This document shows positions 61,448-64,000 of a stretch of DNA of 64,000 nucleotides, in pieces. A program made the translations under genes and the position numbers. Under the pieces are notes generated by a model, which worked only from the letters and a program-made list of their open reading frames with translations, did no database searches and was not told where the DNA came from. Each line of letters starts with the position of its first letter. Position 1 is the stretch's first letter. Source of the stretch: Actimicrobium sp. CCC2.4 (lineage in GTDB: Bacteria > Pseudomonadota > Gammaproteobacteria > Burkholderiales > Burkholderiaceae_D); NCBI RefSeq assembly GCF_034347385.1, contig NZ_CP133777.1:1612001-1676000 (forward strand). Reading direction: 5' to 3'.

Positions 61448-62703
61448 TACAAAAACACTTTCTGCACGGCCCGTATGCCGGCGATCAGGGCATCGACTTC
61501 AGCCATGGTGTTATAGAACGCGAACGAAGCGCGTGACGTGGCTGGCAGACCCAGACGTTGCATCACCGGTTGCGCGCAATGGTGGCCAGTGCGCACCGCA
61601 ATGCCATCCTCGTTGAGCAAGGTGCCGATGTCATGCGGATGCACGCCATCGATAACGAACGACAGCACCGCCGCCTTGTGCGCCGCCGTGCCGACGATGC
61701 GTACGCCCGGCAGTTGCTGCATCTGCGCAGTGGCGTAATCCAGCAGCGCCTGTTCCTGCTGGTGGATCGCCGTCATGCCGATGGCTGACAGATAATCAAC
61801 CGCCGCTGCCATGCCGATCGCCGCCGCAATTGGCGGGGTGCCCGCTTCGAATTTATGTGGGATCGCGTTGTAGGTGGTCTTCTCGAACGTCACCGACAGG
61901 ATCATGTCGCCACCGCCCTTGAACGGCTGCATGCGTTCCAGCAGTGCTGCTTTGCCATAAAGGATCCCGATGCCGGTCGGGCCGCACAATTTGTGGCCCG
62001 AGAATGCATAGAAATCGCAATCGAGGTCCTGTACATCGACGGCCATGTGCGGCGCCGCCTGCGCACCATCGACCAGCACCGGCACGGCATGGGCATGCGC
62101 AATCGCGACCATTTCCTTGACCGGATTGACGGTGCCGAGCGCATTCGACACATGCGTGACGGCGACGAACTTGGTACGCGCATTGAACAGGTCCTGATAC
62201 GCAGCCATCTGCACCTCGCCGGCGTCATTGATCGGCACGATGCGCAGGATCGCGCCTTTTTCTTCGGCCAGCATTTGCCATGGCACGATGTTGGCGTGAT
62301 GCTCCAGCGTGGTCAGGATGATCTCGTCGCCGGCACTGATGAACTTGCGGCCATAGCCATGCGTGACAAGATTGATCGAGTCGGTGGTACCGCTGGTGAA
62401 GATCACTTCACGGTCTTCGCGCGCATGGATAAAGTGCTGCAGCGTGCGCCTCGCTGCTTCGTATTCATTGGTCGCGATCTCGGACAGCGCATGCACCGCA
62501 CGATTGATATTGGCGTGCTGCGTGGCCTGATACCGTACCAGCCGGTCGATCACCGGCTGCGGCATCTGGCTTGAGGCGGCGTTATCCAGATACACCAGCG
62601 GACGCCCGTTGACCTGCAACCCGAGGATAGGGAAATCGGCACGGATGCGCGCGACATCGAGTGCGTCGCCCCGCACTTGGTCATGTCCGTGGTCACGCTT
62701 CAT
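61447..62703 (-). CDS. sufS: Cysteine desulfurase SufS
   Basis: A 418-residue class V aminotransferase-fold enzyme. The PLP Lys is in DFYAFSGHKLCGPTG and the persulfide Cys in RTGHHCAQPVMQRLG. It mobilises sulfur from cysteine. It overlaps sufD by 4 bases and sufU by one. Confidence 0.95.
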   Translation of the reverse strand: MKRDHGHDQVRGDALDVARIRADFPILGLQVNGRPLVYLDNAASSQMPQPVIDRLVRYQATQHANINRAVHALSEIATNEYEAARRTLQHFIHAREDREVIFTSGTTDSINLVTHGYGRKFISAGDEIILTTLEHHANIVPWQMLAEEKGAILRIVPINDAGEVQMAAYQDLFNARTKFVAVTHVSNALGTVNPVKEMVAIAHAHAVPVLVDGAQAAPHMAVDVQDLDCDFYAFSGHKLCGPTGIGILYGKAALLERMQPFKGGGDMILSVTFEKTTYNAIPHKFEAGTPPIAAAIGMAAAVDYLSAIGMTAIHQQEQALLDYATAQMQQLPGVRIVGTAAHKAAVLSFVIDGVHPHDIGTLLNEDGIAVRTGHHCAQPVMQRLGLPATSRASFAFYNTMAEVDALIAGIRAVQKVFL

Positions 62704-63992
62704 GATGCGCCCTTAGTCTGGTCGAGCACCTTCTGCGCCAGCTGCCGCTTCACCGAATCAATAGGGATGCGGTCGATGATTTCAGCGCCGAAGGCATAGG
62801 TCAGCAAGTTTCGCGCAGCGACTTCGTCGAGCCCGCGGCTCTGCAGATAGAACACTTCGTCATGATCGAGCTGGCCGACCGTCGCACCGTGCGTGCACTT
62901 CACATCGGATGCAAAAATTTCGAGTTGCGGCTTGGTGTCGATATGCGCCTTGCCGGACAACAGCAGGTTGCGGTTGGATTGGCGCGCATCGATTTTTTGC
63001 GCATCGGGTCGCACCATCACCTTGCCATTGAATACCGCGTGTGCACTGCCGCCGGCGATGCATTTGTGCAGCTGGCGACTGATACCGTGCGGCTTGGCAT
63101 GGTCGACAACCGTATGCGTGTCGGCCAGTTGCCGGCCATCGATCATGGCCAGTCCGTCGAGCGTGCACGAAGCCCCTTCGCCGTGATGGACCACCTCGAC
63201 ATTGACGCGCGAAATCCGCGCACCGAACGCGACACTGACTGATGTGTACTGGCTGGCGCGTGCCAGCGACACCGCACACAGTCCGACGTGCAAGGCCCGG
63301 TTGCCTTCGCGCTGCAGCCGGATGTGATTGACCCGTGCCGAATCGGCCAGCGCGATTTCAGTCACCGCGTTGGTGAAGTAGGTCGCGAGGTGTGCTTCTT
63401 CCTGTCCGCCCGGTGGATTCAGAACGACGTAATCCTCGAGCACCGTCACGCTGCTGCCCGGCTCTGCCACGATCAGCGCGCGCGGAAAACCGAGTACATC
63501 TTTTTGCGTACCGATGAACAGCAGATGGACAGGGACATTGATCGCGCTATCGCGAGGGACGATGACGACAGCGGCGTTCTCTATCGATGCCGTATTCTGT
63601 GCGGCGAAATAGGCGGTATCGATACCGGCATGACGACCGAGGTGCGTCTCGATGGTGTGTGCTTGGCGCGCTGGTGCAGTCTGCAGGTCAGCCACCACGA
63701 GCTGGTCATCATCCTGCCGGATCGACAGCGCCGGCGCATAGATACCATCGACAAAGACCAGCCGGGTTTGTGCTTCGTCGACCGTCAATCCGGCGATGTC
63801 ATCGAGCGTGAGCGGACTTGTTTTGGAGCCGGGAGCCGGCACAAACACGGTCTGTGCAAACGGCGACAAATCGGTGAAGCGCCATTCTTCGTCACGCGTG
63901 GTCGGTCTGGCCAGCAGCGCAAACCGTGCGGCTCCACGCGCGCGCAAGGCTCCGGTCAAGGACGGGATGCTCGCCTGCGCCGTACCGGACAA
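62700..63992 (-). CDS. sufD: SufD, Fe-S assembly complex subunit (start near window edge)
   Basis: A right-handed beta-helix protein of about 430 visible residues, with conserved HHGEGASCTLDG and CTHGATVGQLDHDEVFYLQS. SufD pairs with SufB and SufC. The leftmost start seen is TTG at 63992; the true start may lie beyond the window, as might sufB and sufC. Confidence 0.9.
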   Translation of the reverse strand: MSGTAQASIPSLTGALRARGAARFALLARPTTRDEEWRFTDLSPFAQTVFVPAPGSKTSPLTLDDIAGLTVDEAQTRLVFVDGIYAPALSIRQDDDQLVVADLQTAPARQAHTIETHLGRHAGIDTAYFAAQNTASIENAAVVIVPRDSAINVPVHLLFIGTQKDVLGFPRALIVAEPGSSVTVLEDYVVLNPPGGQEEAHLATYFTNAVTEIALADSARVNHIRLQREGNRALHVGLCAVSLARASQYTSVSVAFGARISRVNVEVVHHGEGASCTLDGLAMIDGRQLADTHTVVDHAKPHGISRQLHKCIAGGSAHAVFNGKVMVRPDAQKIDARQSNRNLLLSGKAHIDTKPQLEIFASDVKCTHGATVGQLDHDEVFYLQSRGLDEVAARNLLTYAFGAEIIDRIPIDSVKRQLAQKVLDQTKGAS

Positions 63993-64000
63993 CGCCCGCG

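Overview
The window is GC-rich chromosomal DNA of a betaproteobacterium, most likely in the Burkholderiales family Oxalobacteraceae. The evidence is the 16S rRNA sequence type, the 16S-tRNA-Ile(GAT)-tRNA-Ala(TGC)-23S-5S operon, a cysB-linked assimilatory sulfate operon of burkholderial layout, and short convergent or divergent operons with little intergenic DNA. No plasmid, phage or insertion-sequence hallmark is present, and no CRISPR array was seen.

Layout. 1-2.0 kb: 5' part of a cyclic beta-1,2-glucan synthase (ndvB-like, minus strand, cut by the window edge). 2.2-2.8 kb: BrnT-like toxin with ribbon-helix-helix antitoxin. 2.9-8.4 kb: secreted TPR protein, pepA, divergent lptF-lptG, CbiX-like chelatase. 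8.4-18.5 kb: CesT-like secretion chaperone, membrane GGDEF-EAL protein, ExeM/NucH-type nuclease lipoprotein, cytochrome b561, M29-like protein, small secreted WXXGXW protein, NERD-helicase, VOC protein. 18.7-28.7 kb: Ca2+/Na+ antiporter, then the minus-strand sulfur operon (TSUP transporter, cysI, DUF934, cysH, cysD, cysN, cobA) with divergent cysB and a methyltransferase. 28.7-30.9 kb: an AT-richer island with an orphan ParA ATPase and a protein that looks like a tyrosine phosphatase with its catalytic cysteine replaced by serine. 31-37.7 kb: FAH-family hydrolase, VOC protein, periplasmic binding protein, cation/proton antiporter, EamA transporter, Amt. 37.9-49.6 kb: tRNA-His, murI, class I fumarase, UPF0114 protein, acs, tRNA-Ser, DnaQ-like exonuclease, DUF4160/DUF2442 pair, D-tartrate dehydratase-like enolase-superfamily enzyme, RibD-like reductase, YitT protein, ilvE. 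49.7-55.6 kb: a complete rRNA operon with recognisable promoter, boxA elements, processing stems and terminator. 55.6-64 kb: cytosine deaminase-like amidohydrolase, malic enzyme, type II dehydroquinase, and a SUF-type Fe-S assembly cluster (sufD-sufS-sufU-nfu-lipA-erpA), whose upstream end leaves the window.

How the genes work together. The cys operon makes APS (CysDN), reduces it directly to sulfite (CysH carries the CC and CxxC cysteines of Fe-S APS reductases, and no cysC is present), and reduces sulfite to sulfide with a siroheme/Fe-S reductase (CysI). Siroheme precursors come from CobA, encoded last in the operon, and plausibly from the distant CbiX-like chelatase. The SUF cluster assembles Fe-S clusters next to carriers (Nfu, ErpA) and a demanding client (LipA). 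The most unusual object is the pseudophosphatase-like protein at 29.7-30.9 kb. Together with an orphan CesT-like chaperone at 8.5 kb it raises the possibility of type III effector biology, although no secretion apparatus lies in the window.
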